Below are positions 1-11,202 of a stretch of DNA of 64,000 nucleotides, piece by piece. The position numbers were made by a program, and so were the translations under genes. How positions within the stretch are numbered: position 1 is the first letter of the stretch; every line of letters starts with the position of its first letter. The DNA is from Candidatus Altimarinota bacterium (GTDB taxonomy: Bacteria > Patescibacteriota > Gracilibacteria > BD1-5 > UBA2023). The notes below the pieces were generated by a model that saw only the letters and a program-made list of their open reading frames with translations, made no database searches and was not told the origin of the DNA. Location: assembly GCA_028713325.1 (NCBI GenBank), contig JAQTON010000002.1, positions 62,001-126,000 of the forward strand, in the 5' to 3' direction.

Positions 1-156
1 TTTTAAAATGAGCTCTTTTGTCGCAATGATGGCCGTGTCGAAATTAAGAGCTTTTCTGTATGTTTTAATCCATGCCAAAGCATCCGAAATATCAGTGATA
101 TTTTCGGATATTTTCGTTCCTACAGAAAAGATTTTTTTAATTTTCGAAAATATCAT
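1..156 (-). CDS. unrecognised protein, N-terminal part (runs off window)
   Basis: Fifty-two codons open at an ATG (154-156) and continue off the left edge with no stop. The gene starts 10 nt after the pilB-like stop on the same strand, so the two are probably co-transcribed. The visible N-terminus (begins MIFSKIKKIFSVGTKI) is basic, then mildly amphipathic with DALAWIKTYRKAL. I do not recognise a family. The position after a pilus ATPase makes a pilus assembly role possible, but nothing in the visible residues shows this. Confidence 0.55.
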   Translation of the reverse strand, partial: MIFSKIKKIFSVGTKISENITDISDALAWIKTYRKALNFDTAIIATKELILK

Positions 157-166
157 ATGTATATCA

Positions 167-1405
167 TTATATAAGTTTCATAATTTCTTCAACAGTTGTC
201 TTTCCCGTTGCCGCTTTTATGAGACCATCTTGCATGATGGTAATCATACCGAGTTCCCGAGCTTTTTGTTCGATTTCATGCACGGGTGCTTTTCCGAGAA
301 TGAGCGGATCGAGTGCTTCGTTCATAACCAACACTTCATGCGTCCCCATTCTTCCGGAATATCCGGATGAATCACATTGCTCACATCCCGTCGCTTTATA
401 GAAATCAATATCTGCAATATCGTCCTCGATGATATGACTCAAATATCCGGATACTTTTGATTGCATTGCCGGTTCAACTATCTTATAGGGAGTGTTGCAA
501 TGGGGGCAGAGTTTTTTCACGAGACGTTGTGAGATAACCATCTTGAGGGCCGATGATATCAAAAATGGCTCTATATCCATGTTGATGAGTCGTTGAATCG
601 TTCCAGCGGCACTATTGGTATGAATCGTTGAGAGTACCAAATGACCGGTAAGAGCTGCCTCTATGGCAAGCATAGCAGTTTCTTTATCACGGATTTCTCC
701 GACCATAATGATATCGGGATCTTGACGAACGAGTGATCGGAGTCCACTCGCAAAATCAAAGCCAATCTGTGGCTTTACCTGTGTTTGGTTGATATGAGGG
801 ATATTGTACTCGACAGGATCTTCGAGAGTGGTGATGTTGTGTGCAAGCGGATCAAAGGATCGAAGCATGGAGAAGAGTGTTGTGGATTTTCCCGATCCGG
901 TAGGACCGGCAACGAGAATCATCCCATACTTGCTTGCGAGACTTTTTTTAATTTTTTCGAGATTTGTATCGAGAAAATCGAGTTTTTCGAGGGAGAGCAT
1001 ATCGGCATTCTGTCGGAGAATTCGCATAACGATTTTTTCTCCGTCTACAATGGGCATAATGCTTACGCGTATGTCGATCAGCTCATTCCCGAGTTTCTCC
1101 GAGGTAAATGCTATCTTTCCATCCTGAGGTTTATGTTTTTCATCGATACGCATATTTGCAAGAATCTTCATTCGAGAAAGAAGCTTAGCGTATTCTTCAT
1201 GGGTAATCTTGTCAACGAAGAGAAAATCACCACTTTGACGAAAACGAATGGTGATGAAATCTTTGCTCGGTTCGATATGGATATCGGAAGCACCGGTTTC
1301 CAGAGCAAAATCAAAGAGTTTATTTGTGTAATCCACTATATCTCCAATATCACTTTTGAGTGGCATAGAAAAAAAGGTAGCAGAATCTTTTATCTTACGA
1401 AACAT
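167..1405 (-). CDS. pilB: PilB/GspE-type secretion ATPase
   Basis: This is a hexameric ATPase of the type II secretion / type IV pilus family, which powers pilin assembly at the inner face of the membrane. Visible motifs: Walker A GPTGSGKST at about residues 167-175, an Asp box (TTLEDPVEY), Walker B (DPDIIMVGEIRD) and a four-cysteine zinc site (CPHC and CEQC) in the C-terminal third. At 412 aa it is shorter than typical PilB (about 560 aa) because the N-terminal MshEN-like domain is missing; it starts just before the N2 domain. It has no in-frame TGA. A good promoter lies 38 nt upstream. It probably works with the prepilins elsewhere in the window (13.7, 56.9 and 60.7 kb). Confidence 0.92.
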   Translation of the reverse strand: MFRKIKDSATFFSMPLKSDIGDIVDYTNKLFDFALETGASDIHIEPSKDFITIRFRQSGDFLFVDKITHEEYAKLLSRMKILANMRIDEKHKPQDGKIAFTSEKLGNELIDIRVSIMPIVDGEKIVMRILRQNADMLSLEKLDFLDTNLEKIKKSLASKYGMILVAGPTGSGKSTTLFSMLRSFDPLAHNITTLEDPVEYNIPHINQTQVKPQIGFDFASGLRSLVRQDPDIIMVGEIRDKETAMLAIEAALTGHLVLSTIHTNSAAGTIQRLINMDIEPFLISSALKMVISQRLVKKLCPHCNTPYKIVEPAMQSKVSGYLSHIIEDDIADIDFYKATGCEQCDSSGYSGRMGTHEVLVMNEALDPLILGKAPVHEIEQKARELGMITIMQDGLIKAATGKTTVEEIMKLI

Positions 1406-1442
1406 AGAAATTTTGTGAGAAGAAATATATTACTTGTTGAGT

Positions 1443-1471
1443 ATTATACACCATAGTTGGGTATTATGCAA
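1443..1471 (-). promoter_or_regulatory. promoter of the pilB-like gene
   Basis: Minus-strand TTGCAT, 17-nt spacer, TATAAT. The -10 box lies about 38 nt before the ATG at 1405. Confidence 0.65.
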
Positions 1472-1492
1472 TATAAATGCACGCAGAAAGTA

Positions 1493-1521
1493 TTGACAAA
1501 GTCTATATGATGAGTTATATA
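1493..1521 (+). promoter_or_regulatory. plus-strand promoter-like sequence
   Basis: TTGACA, 17-nt spacer, TATATA. Nothing but the hairpin at 1546-1583 lies downstream on this strand, so it would give an RNA of only about 55 nt, or be fortuitous. Confidence 0.4.
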
Positions 1522-1545
1522 AATTTCTATGTTTTTTTATCCAAA

Positions 1546-1583
1546 AAATACACTCTACGAATTATTCGTAGAGTGTATTTTCT
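1546..1583 (-). terminator. rho-independent terminator of gatA
   Basis: Near-perfect palindrome (ATACACTCTACGAAT with its complement) flanked by A- and T-tracts, 11 nt after the gatA stop. It could act in both directions. Confidence 0.8.
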
Positions 1584-1593
1584 ATTTCAGACA

Positions 1594-3036
1594 TTAAAAC
1601 ATATTTGGTTTTTTGCTCTCTATATACTTTTTCAGAGTTTGTTCCAGTACATGTGCCACCTCAAAAACTTTCTCTTCTCCGAGTTCCGGTCCGAGAATCT
1701 GGAGTCCGACCGGAAGTTCCGTCGTTCCTCCGTCTTCGGGAAGCGAGTACCCGACAGGGAGAGAAAGTCCGGGTATTCATGCAAGACTTCCGTTGACCGT
1801 GAATATATCCGAAAGGTACATCTTGAGGGGATCGTCCGTCTTTTCCCCGATTTTCCATGACACCGACGGAGCGGTGGGAGTGACGATGATATCCACCTCT
1901 TTAAAAGCTTTTTTGAAGTCATCCTTGATGAGTTCCCGAACGAGGGATGCTCGACGGTAGTAGGCATCGTAGAATCCGGAAGAAAGTACGAAGGATCCGA
2001 GCATAATACGTCTCTGAGCCTCTTTCCCGAATCCTTCGCTCCGACTTATGGCGATATCCGCTCCGCCTCCGTGCGTATGTCCGAATCGGATTCCGTCATA
2101 ACGGGCAAGATTGGTCGACACTTCTGCCGGCATGACGATATAATACACAGCGAGACCATACTCGGTATGCGGAAGACTTATTTCTTTAATCTCTGCTCCG
2201 AGTTCGCGGAGTTTGGTAATGGCATTATCGATTTCCTTCTGAACTCCTTTCTCGATTCCTTCTATGAAGTACTCTTTCGGAATCCCGATTCTCACTCATT
2301 TCAAGTTTTTTTTGTCCCAGATAGCGGGATTGATAGCGGTGGGTTTATTTAAACTCGTAGAATCGCCCGCGTCGTATCCTGCCATGATTTCATAGAGAAA
2401 TGCCGCATCTTCCACAGTTTTGGTAAAGGTTCCCGGAGTATCGAGAGAACTTGCCATAGAGATAACTCCTTTTCGCGAATTTCGTCCGTAGGTTGGCTTG
2501 AATCCGACAATCCCGCACATGCTTGCCGGTTGTCGGATAGATCCGCCCGTATCGGTTCCAAGTGCTGCCGGAACCATTCCCGCTGCAACTGCCGCCGCCG
2601 ATCCGGAGGAAGATCCTCCGGGAATTCGGTCGGTATCCCAGGGATTTTTAGTAATTCTCATAGCACTGTTTTCCCCGCTTCCCCCCATAGCAAACTCGTC
2701 CATATTGAGTTTCCCTATGCTCGAAAATCCTGCTTCCTTGAGACACGTTATAATCGTCGCATCATACGGCGGTTTATATCCTGCCAACATCTTTGAGGCA
2801 GCAGTGGTTTCAACTCCCACCTCGGAGAATACATCCTTTACCCCAATTGGAACCCCTGCGAGAGGCGAGTGGATATCCTGATCTTTGAATGTCTCATGCA
2901 CGAGATTAAAGGCTTCAACCTTCGGGTCAAGCGTTTTGATACGACCGAGAAAATATTCATACACTTCTTTTCCAGTCGTGTTTCCGGATTTGATTTCCGC
3001 GACGATTTGTTTGAGACTCAGGTTCTTGAATTCCAT
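1594..3036 (-). CDS. gatA: Asp-tRNA(Asn)/Glu-tRNA(Gln) amidotransferase subunit A
   Basis: Amidase-signature subunit of GatCAB, which supplies ammonia from glutamine to convert mischarged Glu-tRNA(Gln) or Asp-tRNA(Asn). Read with UGA=Gly it is 480 aa, the usual GatA length. The two in-frame TGAs (2296-2298 and 1777-1779) join LK-G-MRIGIPKEYF and NGSLA-G-IPGLSLPVG, both standard GatA sequence with Gly at those positions. The Gly/Ser-rich amidase signature (GGSSSGSAAAVAAG) and catalytic Ser region (GTDTGGSIRQPAS) are present. gatB and gatC are not in the window. The gene ends in TAA followed by a terminator. It is one of the clearest proofs of the recoding here. Confidence 0.96.
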
Positions 3037-3082
3037 AAAGCTGGTATATATAAAAATAAATCGGGGCCAGTATATTCAAAAT

Positions 3083-3117
3083 AAAAAAAACTCCTAAAAA
3101 ATTTTAGGAGTTTTTTG
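3083..3117 (-). terminator. terminator after the GIGTT-repeat gene pair
   Basis: Hairpin ACTCCTAAAA / TTTTAGGAGT with T-runs, between the stop at 3176 and the gatA start. Symmetric enough to work both ways. Confidence 0.75.
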
Positions 3118-3175
3118 TTTTCTCAGATTAATTGCACATCTTTACACTCGGGTGGTCGAGGTAAGTCTGAGAATT

Positions 3176-4705
3176 TTAGTTTGTCGTTCCGATTGCCCAA
3201 ACTGTGTAGGTTCATGAGGACATCTGGAGAGTAAAATCATAAGCACTCGCTGTGTAGGTTCTCGTTGCCGGTGAACCGACGACCGTCTTTGAAGAAATAA
3301 CGTGAGGAACATTCCCATAAACATAAAAAACAAGATCAGAGAACTGATTGGCACCGGCTGCCCCGCTCACTACAAAGAGTCCACCATATCCGACCCGTCC
3401 GATAATAACGGGAGTGGTCGATATCGTAGCACCTGTTGGTTTAATCCATCCGCCATAACCACTATCGCCTATCTTAATATCCCCTCTTACATCCAGCTTA
3501 CTTCACGGATTCGTCGTCCCGATTCCGACATTCCCCGTTCCTCCTTGTATTATCATGGCAGTAACCTCGGTATAGCCCCTTTGTTTATAAGAAAATGACA
3601 AGTCATCATTATAGTGTGTGTTATATCCATAGATGGGATTTACCCAGCCTGATACCATTGACCCTATTTTCCACATATGAGAATCTCCAGTTCCAACAGT
3701 TGTTTCTTCGGTGTCATTAATTCCGATTGCAATATATGATCTAATTGTACCAATTGAATCCGTTTGATTACTCGTTCTTGAAATCCAAACATTATTATTT
3801 GTATTATAATTTCCAATTGATAATTTTTGATTCGGACTCGTCGTTCCAATTCCGACGTTACCAGCAGAAGAAATGACAAATCTATCAACAGCATTAGTTA
3901 TATCTCTAATATTAAAGTTGGTATTATTCACAGTTGTGGATCCTGCCATAAGACCCCATTTAGTACTGCTGCCTTCAATATGAATACCTTGTGCGTTTCC
4001 TGTACTAATATCTCCATGTTTAATATGTAGGGCCGCACTCGGATTCGTCGTACCGATTCCGACATTCCCCCCATTAGGATTAAGAGCCAATGGAAAATTA
4101 CTCGCCCAATTATTTGCATCATGAACTTGAATCCATCCTGGATAGGGAGTTGCTGTCCCGAATGTCCCGAAATCCATTGCGATATTTACCCCTGTATTAT
4201 TTAGTCTCATCATTCCAGCATTTGTATTCCCTGAAGTTGGAGGAAGACTATTTGTACCATTCTCTATATCAAGAGTGGCTCTTGGACTCGTCGTCCCGAT
4301 TCCGACATTCCCTCCGCTTCCGAACACGACTCGATTGCTTCCGTTCCAGAAACGGAGTTCTTCGGAGGTTTCGTCGTGATAAACTCCCCAATGGGGCTTC
4401 GTTCCGGATTGTATGTCGAGTTCGGCATTTCCGGAAACAGATCCTACTTTCACTTTTCCGGCAGTGTAATTGATACTGCTTGTAGCTCCCGTATTCCAGA
4501 GATTTCCTCATCCGGAAACAAGAGAATCGACTCGAGTATTGAGATCATCAATATTTGTAATCATCGCATTCCAGATGCCTATGGTAAGGGGTTGCCCCGA
4601 AGTTGCCGGAGTCATCGTTGAATATGTCGCGTACCCGACCGATAGCACGATGAGAGTGCCGAAGAATACGAGAGCGGAATAGAGAGCTTTTTTGAATGCG
4701 GTCAT
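3176..4705 (-). CDS. anchored surface protein with GIGTT repeats (paralogue 1)
   Basis: 509 aa with UGA=Gly at 4508, 3503 and 3212. The N-terminus (MTAFKKALYSALVFFGTLIV) is one membrane segment, not a pilin signal. A linker follows, then several copies of a GNVGIGTT(S/N)P module at regular spacing through the middle, then a C-terminal globular part. Such NVGIGTTSP repeats are known from phage tail fibres and intramolecular-chaperone-bearing surface proteins. No terminal S74 peptidase is evident. The first ~135 residues are almost identical, at DNA level too, to the paralogue at 4755-5951, while the rest differs. It lies 49 nt after that paralogue on the same strand, probably co-transcribed. 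A role as attachment fibre is inferred. Confidence 0.8.
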
Positions 4706-4754
4706 AGAGAAGAAAGGGAGAAAGTAAAAGATGAATTTGATATACTTATCATAA

Positions 4755-5951
4755 CTAATGAAGTACCGTCTCTGTTAATAGAGAGGCTCCTGCTGGCAAT
4801 GAAGTTCCATAGTACGATAGAACCGGAGTTGATAATGTTTGTCCCAGTATCTCAATATCGATAAGACGGTTGGTTGATTGTACGTGCATTCCTTTGATGT
4901 TAAAAATCAAAAACCCGCCCGTACTATCGACCCAGAAATCCACATCGGGGGTTTGGTCATACCAATAAGAATAACTATTGGGAGAACATTGTGAAAACAT
5001 TCTTGAAATCTGAGATATAGCCAGATACGCTGGTACCGCGGTATGATAGGTTCCATAAACCAGCTTATATTCTTGATTGCAGCTTCCTATAGCATGTCTT
5101 CCAAGCCACATAACATTTAGAGTCACCACTCCTCAATTGTTCTCGGAATTAGAATAGGTTTGGGGCAATGCGAGTTTATAATAGGAATTTGTATCGGTAA
5201 TAGTATGTCTCATAAGAATTTTTCTGTTTCCTGAATAAGGATCAACCAATCCTGCTACATAATGAAATTCCGTCTCGCTTTGCCCACGAATATCAAGTTT
5301 CGCGGTAGGACTCGCCGTCCCAACTCCGATATATCCACCGGTTCCGATAACCAAATGAGCATCCCCAGAACTCCCGCTATGATTGATACGAAATGTACCA
5401 TCATTTTTATTTACCAAAGTGACAGCATCTCCGGTTCTATTGAGTGAAATATAAGCATTTTCCGTGGTTGCATTAATTCCAAGTCCTGATCGTCCATTTG
5501 TATTTGCACCGATATCGAGTGCCCAAGACGGATTACTCATGCCAATCCCCACATTCCCTCCGCTTCCGAACACGACTCGATTGCTTCCGTTCCAGAAACG
5601 GAGCTCTTCGGAAGTCTCGTCGTGGTAGATTCCCCAATGAGGCTTCGTTCCGGATTGTATGTCGAGTTCGGCATTTCCGGAAACAGATCCTACTTTCACT
5701 TTTCCGGCAGTGTAATTGATACTGCTTGTAGCTCCCGTATTCCAGAGATTTCCTCATCCGGAAACAAGAGAATCGACTCGAGTATTGAGATCATCCATAT
5801 TTGTAATCATCGCATTCCAGATGCCTATGGTAAGGGGTTGCCCCGAAGTTGCCGGAGTCATCGTTGAATATGCCGCATACCCGACCGATAGCACGATGAG
5901 AGTGCCGAAGAATACGAGAGCGGAATAGAGAGCTTTTTTGAATGCAGTCAT
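4755..5951 (-). CDS. anchored surface protein with GIGTT repeats (paralogue 2)
   Basis: 398 aa with UGA=Gly at 5754 and 5133; stop TAG. Its architecture matches the downstream paralogue: one N-terminal membrane segment, a shared block ending GSGGNVGIG, then repeat modules (GGYIGVGTASP) and a distinct ~125-residue C-terminal domain with two spaced Cys (GSCNQEY, FSQCSP). I start it at the ATG at 5949-5951, matching the paralogue, rather than the more upstream ATG. A promoter sits just upstream. The unique C-terminus after a conserved anchor suggests exchangeable binding tips. Function unknown. Confidence 0.8.
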
Positions 5952-5986
5952 AGAGAAGAAATAAATAAGTAAACTGATATGCGAAT

Positions 5987-6014
5987 AGAATATCGTATTC
6001 TTTCGGGAATGCAA
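5987..6014 (-). promoter_or_regulatory. promoter of the GIGTT-repeat gene pair
   Basis: Minus-strand TTGCAT, 16-nt spacer, TATTCT, about 35 nt before the ATG at 5951. The -35 box overlaps the end of the yraN reading frame region. Confidence 0.5.
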
Positions 6015-6020
6015 GTTTTT

Positions 6021-6386
6021 TTACCTCATCTCCACATTTTTAAAATGCGTCAATCGATGGCTCGTCGTCATCTTCTGAATCGCGATGAAATCTACACGAT
6101 ACAATCCATCTTTCAAAGAGTGTTTCATGCAATACCAATTGACGGCAAAAAGAAAGCGACGTTTCTTGGTTCTGGTAAAAGTTTCGACAGCACTTCCATA
6201 CATATCCCCGCTTCGGTATTTGATCTCAAAAAAGACGGTAATTCCGTCTTTTTTTGCGATGATATCCACCTCTCCTCATTTCGATGCGACAAAATTGGTT
6301 TCCATGATTTCGTAGTCATGTTTTTGAAGGTATTGTATCGCGAGAAGTTCCGCTTGATCGCCAATGGTTCTGGAAGAAATAGTCAT
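6021..6386 (-). CDS. yraN: YraN/UPF0102-family nuclease-like protein
   Basis: 121 aa with one UGA (6276-6278). The UGA joins ASK-G-GEVDIIAKKDG and is followed by FFEIKYR. GE(V/I)D(I/L)IA...(V/I)E(V/I)K is the hallmark PD-(D/E)XK core of the UPF0102/YraN family (Glu-Asp plus Glu-x-Lys). The usual length is 110-130 aa, so this is complete. Without recoding only the C-terminal two thirds would be seen, from a GTG. The biochemical role of the family is poorly defined; links to recombination or DNA uptake have been proposed. It lies between an inverted-repeat element and the GIGTT gene pair. Confidence 0.85.
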
Positions 6387-6397
6387 AAAAATGTTTT

Positions 6398-6520
6398 GTC
6401 ATTCCTGCGAAGGCAGGAATCTACCAAATATCCCGCAGGGAAAGTACAGAGAAACTTCTCTTTTAAAATTCCATAATCTGTATAAAATACAAGGTAGATC
6501 CCCGCCTTCGCGAGGATGAC
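6398..6520. repeat. MITE-like inverted-repeat element
   Basis: A 28-nt left arm (begins GTCATTCCTGCGAAGGC, ends ATCTACC) is mirrored by a right arm (begins GGTAGATC, ends GAGGATGAC) around about 67 nt. The arms share the GTCATYC...GGATC theme of the elements at 12777 and 42847. It occupies the whole gap between yraN and the TraC-N gene. Confidence 0.7.
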
Positions 6521-6526
6521 GATTTT

Positions 6527-7249
6527 TTACTCCACATTTACGGCATTCATATCCTTGATTTTCACTTCCGCGTTCACTTTCGGATTATAGTACCCGATAA
6601 GGAGTTTGATGAGCTCGTCTTTTTTAATTTCATCACTCTTGATTCCTATCCCTTCGAGACTGGTTTTGATCGTGGAGAGTCGATCAAAATTTGCCTTTCT
6701 CATGGATTCGGATCTCCGACGCTTATCCCGAATGGAAGTGACGGTTTCTTCCTGAGTGATGGCCGACCAAAAAGTCCTGAAAACACCGACGATTCCCTTG
6801 TCTCGGACGCTCCGATCCTCATCGGTATCGTAGGGCACGACGATATAGAAATCCTTCTTCATAATCTGTGCCATATCGATGAGATTCGTGAGGAAATCCA
6901 CATAGCGATAGGTTTGTTCTTGAAGGAGGGGATTTTTTTGTTTCAGGGCAAGATTTTTCAGTCTCATAAGATACCCCTCGATATCGACTTTGAGAGATCG
7001 GACGATAATCTGTATGGGGAAACGGAGAGAATTCAGGAAACGCTGGTATCCGATGATAATGGAATCCTGTTCTTCCTCGCTCTTCAAATTGAAATTCACC
7101 GCATGAACTTTGAGAACCATACGGGAAGATCCATCCTTCATGATCATGCAATTGTCTCGGATCTCCGAGAAAGGGAGATATCGTTGCGTGGTGGAATCCT
7201 TGGTTGGATTCTTGGCAGCTTTTACGGAAGCGGTAGTTTTATCGGACAT
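6527..7249 (-). CDS. TraC/VirB4 N-terminal-domain-like protein
   Basis: 240 aa, no TGA. The sequence (RYLPFSEIRDNCMIMKDGSS, then VNFNLKSEEEQDSII, then a FIQIIVRSLKVDIEGY-like strand) resembles the N-terminal domain of TraC/VirB4 conjugative ATPases, including the early RDN and KSEEEQD elements. No Walker motifs follow, so this is a stand-alone N-domain. It follows a PrgI-family gene by 36 nt. PrgI plus a TraC-N protein is a known pairing in type IV secretion loci of CPR genomes. The ATPase half is not in this window, because a repeat element and yraN come next. The assignment to the family is moderate. Confidence 0.6.
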   Translation of the reverse strand: MSDKTTASVKAAKNPTKDSTTQRYLPFSEIRDNCMIMKDGSSRMVLKVHAVNFNLKSEEEQDSIIIGYQRFLNSLRFPIQIIVRSLKVDIEGYLMRLKNLALKQKNPLLQEQTYRYVDFLTNLIDMAQIMKKDFYIVVPYDTDEDRSVRDKGIVGVFRTFWSAITQEETVTSIRDKRRRSESMRKANFDRLSTIKTSLEGIGIKSDEIKKDELIKLLIGYYNPKVNAEVKIKDMNAVNVE

Positions 7250-7285
7250 AGTGGTAAAATATGGATTACAAATGACAGGATGAGA

Positions 7286-7699
7286 TTACAATTTTCCGAG
7301 TTTTTCTTCGACACTCTCGAACGTTTGATGACTATTTTTATTTTCCCCATTATTCTTCACTTCCTCAAGAGCTCGGATGTAGCCAACTTCGAGAGAATTG
7401 TAACTGTCAACTCCCTTCGACCAAGTACGATTTCCGACATTCAAATTGAGTCGTATGAGATTGAGAATAAAAGGAATAAAGGTCATCTCGGTATGACGGA
7501 AAAGTGCGATAACAAGAGCAAGTCCGATGATGATGATGGTAGGAAAGAGAGCGACGGATGCTCCAACATTCGGCTCCAGAGATTTAAATACCATGTAGCC
7601 GAAACCACCACCAACCATGATTATCACCAATTGACGAATGCTCAAATTCAAGAAGATTTTATCTTCATTTTCTATCTGTACGGGGATTTTGTATTGCAT
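7286..7699 (-). CDS. PrgI-family membrane protein
   Basis: 137 aa, no TGA. A short N-terminal segment (MQYKIPVQIENEDKIF) precedes two adjacent membrane helices (about residues 27-47 and 50-70, around IIMVGGGFGYMVF and IIIIGLALVIALF) and a cytoplasmic Arg/Asn-rich tail. This is the layout of PrgI (PF12666-like) proteins, small membrane partners in type IV secretion/conjugation systems of Gram-positives and CPR. The TraC-N gene follows. Its promoter is divergent from that of secF. Confidence 0.72.
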   Translation of the reverse strand: MQYKIPVQIENEDKIFLNLSIRQLVIIMVGGGFGYMVFKSLEPNVGASVALFPTIIIIGLALVIALFRHTEMTFIPFILNLIRLNLNVGNRTWSKGVDSYNSLEVGYIRALEEVKNNGENKNSHQTFESVEEKLGKL

Positions 7700-7731
7700 A
7701 GGACAAATTTATATGGACTTTTTACTTGTTC

Positions 7732-7760
7732 ATTATAGCCTATTTCCTATGAAATCGCAA
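7732..7760 (-). promoter_or_regulatory. promoter of the prgI-traC_N pair
   Basis: Minus-strand TTGCGA, 17-nt spacer, TATAAT; the -10 box is about 32 nt before the ATG. Confidence 0.6.
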
Positions 7761-7790
7761 GAGAATCGCAAGATTTTTCGTGTTTTTCTT

Positions 7791-7818
7791 TTGACTTTTT
7801 TCGCTTTCGTCTTATAAA
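7791..7818 (+). promoter_or_regulatory. promoter of secF
   Basis: TTGACT, 16-nt spacer, TATAAA; ends 49 nt before the secF ATG. Confidence 0.55.
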
Positions 7819-7867
7819 TTGGGGGTTCCTGCAAGGGGTTTTTACTATATTTTCTCACTTTTTTCTT

Positions 7868-8842
7868 ATGAAAATTGATTTTATCAAGAATCGTTTTATG
7901 TACTATGGATTTGCACTTATGCTCGTTCTCCTCTCTCTTGGTGCTTATCTGACTCTTCCGCTTAATCTCGGGATTGACATGACCGGTGGAGTACAGGCAG
8001 AGTATGATTATACCGCTGGACAAGTGAATATCGACACCATAAAAACGATGGTGGACGAAACCAAGAAAGGTCTTGTGTATAACAACACCGAAGTAGTGAA
8101 TAATATCAATGTCTACAAGATTTCCGGAGAAGATAAGTTCGTGGTTGAAGCGGGATTCTCGAAGATTTCCGATATTTCCGATAAAGATTTTGAGGGACTC
8201 AAAACAAAATTCAAGGAGGATATTACTGCTCAATTCACTGATTTGAGCTCAGTGAAGATAACAATGTCTCGGTATATTAATATCGGAGAATCGTTCGGGG
8301 ATTACATTAAGAAAACTGCGTATATGACCCTCGCGCTTGTTATCATCGCCATCTCTCTCTATATTGCGTACGCATTCCGAGGTTCTATCGAAGGGTTTAC
8401 AAGCTTTTCTTTCGCTTCTGTAACCGCCGTTTCGCTTTTCCATGATCTGGTTGTTGCTTTCGGTCTCTATATCATAGCCTCCTCCTTTTTTCCGGAGTTT
8501 AAGATCGATACATTCTTCATCACGGCGATGCTGACGGTTCTCGGGTACTCCATCAATGATACGATTGTCGTTATGGATCGAATACGATCCAATCTTCGAC
8601 TTCCGGAGAATAAGAAAAAAGACTTCGGTACGGTTATCAATAACTCGGTAAACGAGACGATGACCCGTTCCATCTATACTTCATCTACTATCTTTATCGT
8701 CCTCGTTGCGATGTTCTTCTTCGGACCTGATTCCATTCGAGGATTCATCCTTGCTCTTATCTTCGGTACGGTAGTCGGAGCCTATTCTTCTATCGCAATC
8801 GCCGCACCGCTTCTCTATGATATTAGTGGAAAGAAAAATTAA
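7868..8842 (+). CDS. secF: protein translocase subunit SecF
   Basis: 324 aa, no TGA. An RND-superfamily subunit that pairs with SecD to use proton-motive force for the late steps of Sec export. Signature LNLGIDMTGG just after the first membrane helix, a periplasmic domain (residues ~45-140), then five C-terminal helices with the conserved GYSINDTIVVMDRIR motif and FFGPDSIRGF. Length is typical (about 300-320 aa). secD is 20 kb away rather than adjacent, which is unusual because secDF are often neighbours. A MazG-like gene follows at 13 nt and is likely co-transcribed. Confidence 0.95.
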   Translation: MKIDFIKNRFMYYGFALMLVLLSLGAYLTLPLNLGIDMTGGVQAEYDYTAGQVNIDTIKTMVDETKKGLVYNNTEVVNNINVYKISGEDKFVVEAGFSKISDISDKDFEGLKTKFKEDITAQFTDLSSVKITMSRYINIGESFGDYIKKTAYMTLALVIIAISLYIAYAFRGSIEGFTSFSFASVTAVSLFHDLVVAFGLYIIASSFFPEFKIDTFFITAMLTVLGYSINDTIVVMDRIRSNLRLPENKKKDFGTVINNSVNETMTRSIYTSSTIFIVLVAMFFFGPDSIRGFILALIFGTVVGAYSSIAIAAPLLYDISGKKN

Positions 8843-8855
8843 TAATCTTGCCCCT

Positions 8856-9161
8856 ATGTCCAAACTTGTTCGAGATAAAATTCCCGAGATTATCACCAGA
8901 AATGATGAGATTATTCCGTCGACGCATATTGCTATAGGGGAAGATTTATTGGATGCCTTGGACAAGAAACTCGATGAGGAGATTGCGGAATTCCGGAGTG
9001 CCCCCGATGCTCATTCGGCTGTCGAGGAAATAGCCGATATCATCGAAGTGCTTCTCGCTCTTGCTCATTTCCGTGGTTTCTCACCGGAACAGATTGAGGC
9101 GATCCGTCTCGAAAAACGAGCGAAACGCGGAGGGTTTGAAAAGGGAATAATACTTGAATAA
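8856..9161 (+). CDS. MazG-like phosphoribosyl-ATP pyrophosphohydrolase-type protein
   Basis: 101 aa. It begins MSKLVRDKIPEII, the typical start of the house-cleaning NTP pyrophosphohydrolases of the MazG/PRA-PH superfamily (COG4997-like). The helical core carries the EExxE...ExxD metal-binding pattern as KKLDEEIAEF and VEEIADIIEVLLAL. It probably hydrolyses non-canonical nucleotides. I use the ATG at 8856; an upstream in-frame start would overlap secF. A terminator follows. Confidence 0.85.
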   Translation: MSKLVRDKIPEIITRNDEIIPSTHIAIGEDLLDALDKKLDEEIAEFRSAPDAHSAVEEIADIIEVLLALAHFRGFSPEQIEAIRLEKRAKRGGFEKGIILE

Positions 9162-9169
9162 AACACAAT

Positions 9170-9212
9170 AAAAATCTCATATACTACGGCATATGAGATT
9201 TTTGTTTTTTTT
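9170..9212 (+). terminator. terminator of the secF operon
   Basis: Stem AAAATCTCATAT / ATATGAGATTTT with a 7-nt loop, then a T-rich run; 8 nt after the stop. Confidence 0.85.
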
Positions 9213-9215
9213 CCC

Positions 9216-11183
<1,968 letters not shown>

Positions 11184-11202
11184 TTCCTAATTGAATTAAG
11201 TT

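Noticed and set aside
8-370. Plus-strand frame at the left edge
   Set aside because: It is antisense to the pilB-like gene end and the next gene; no coding character.
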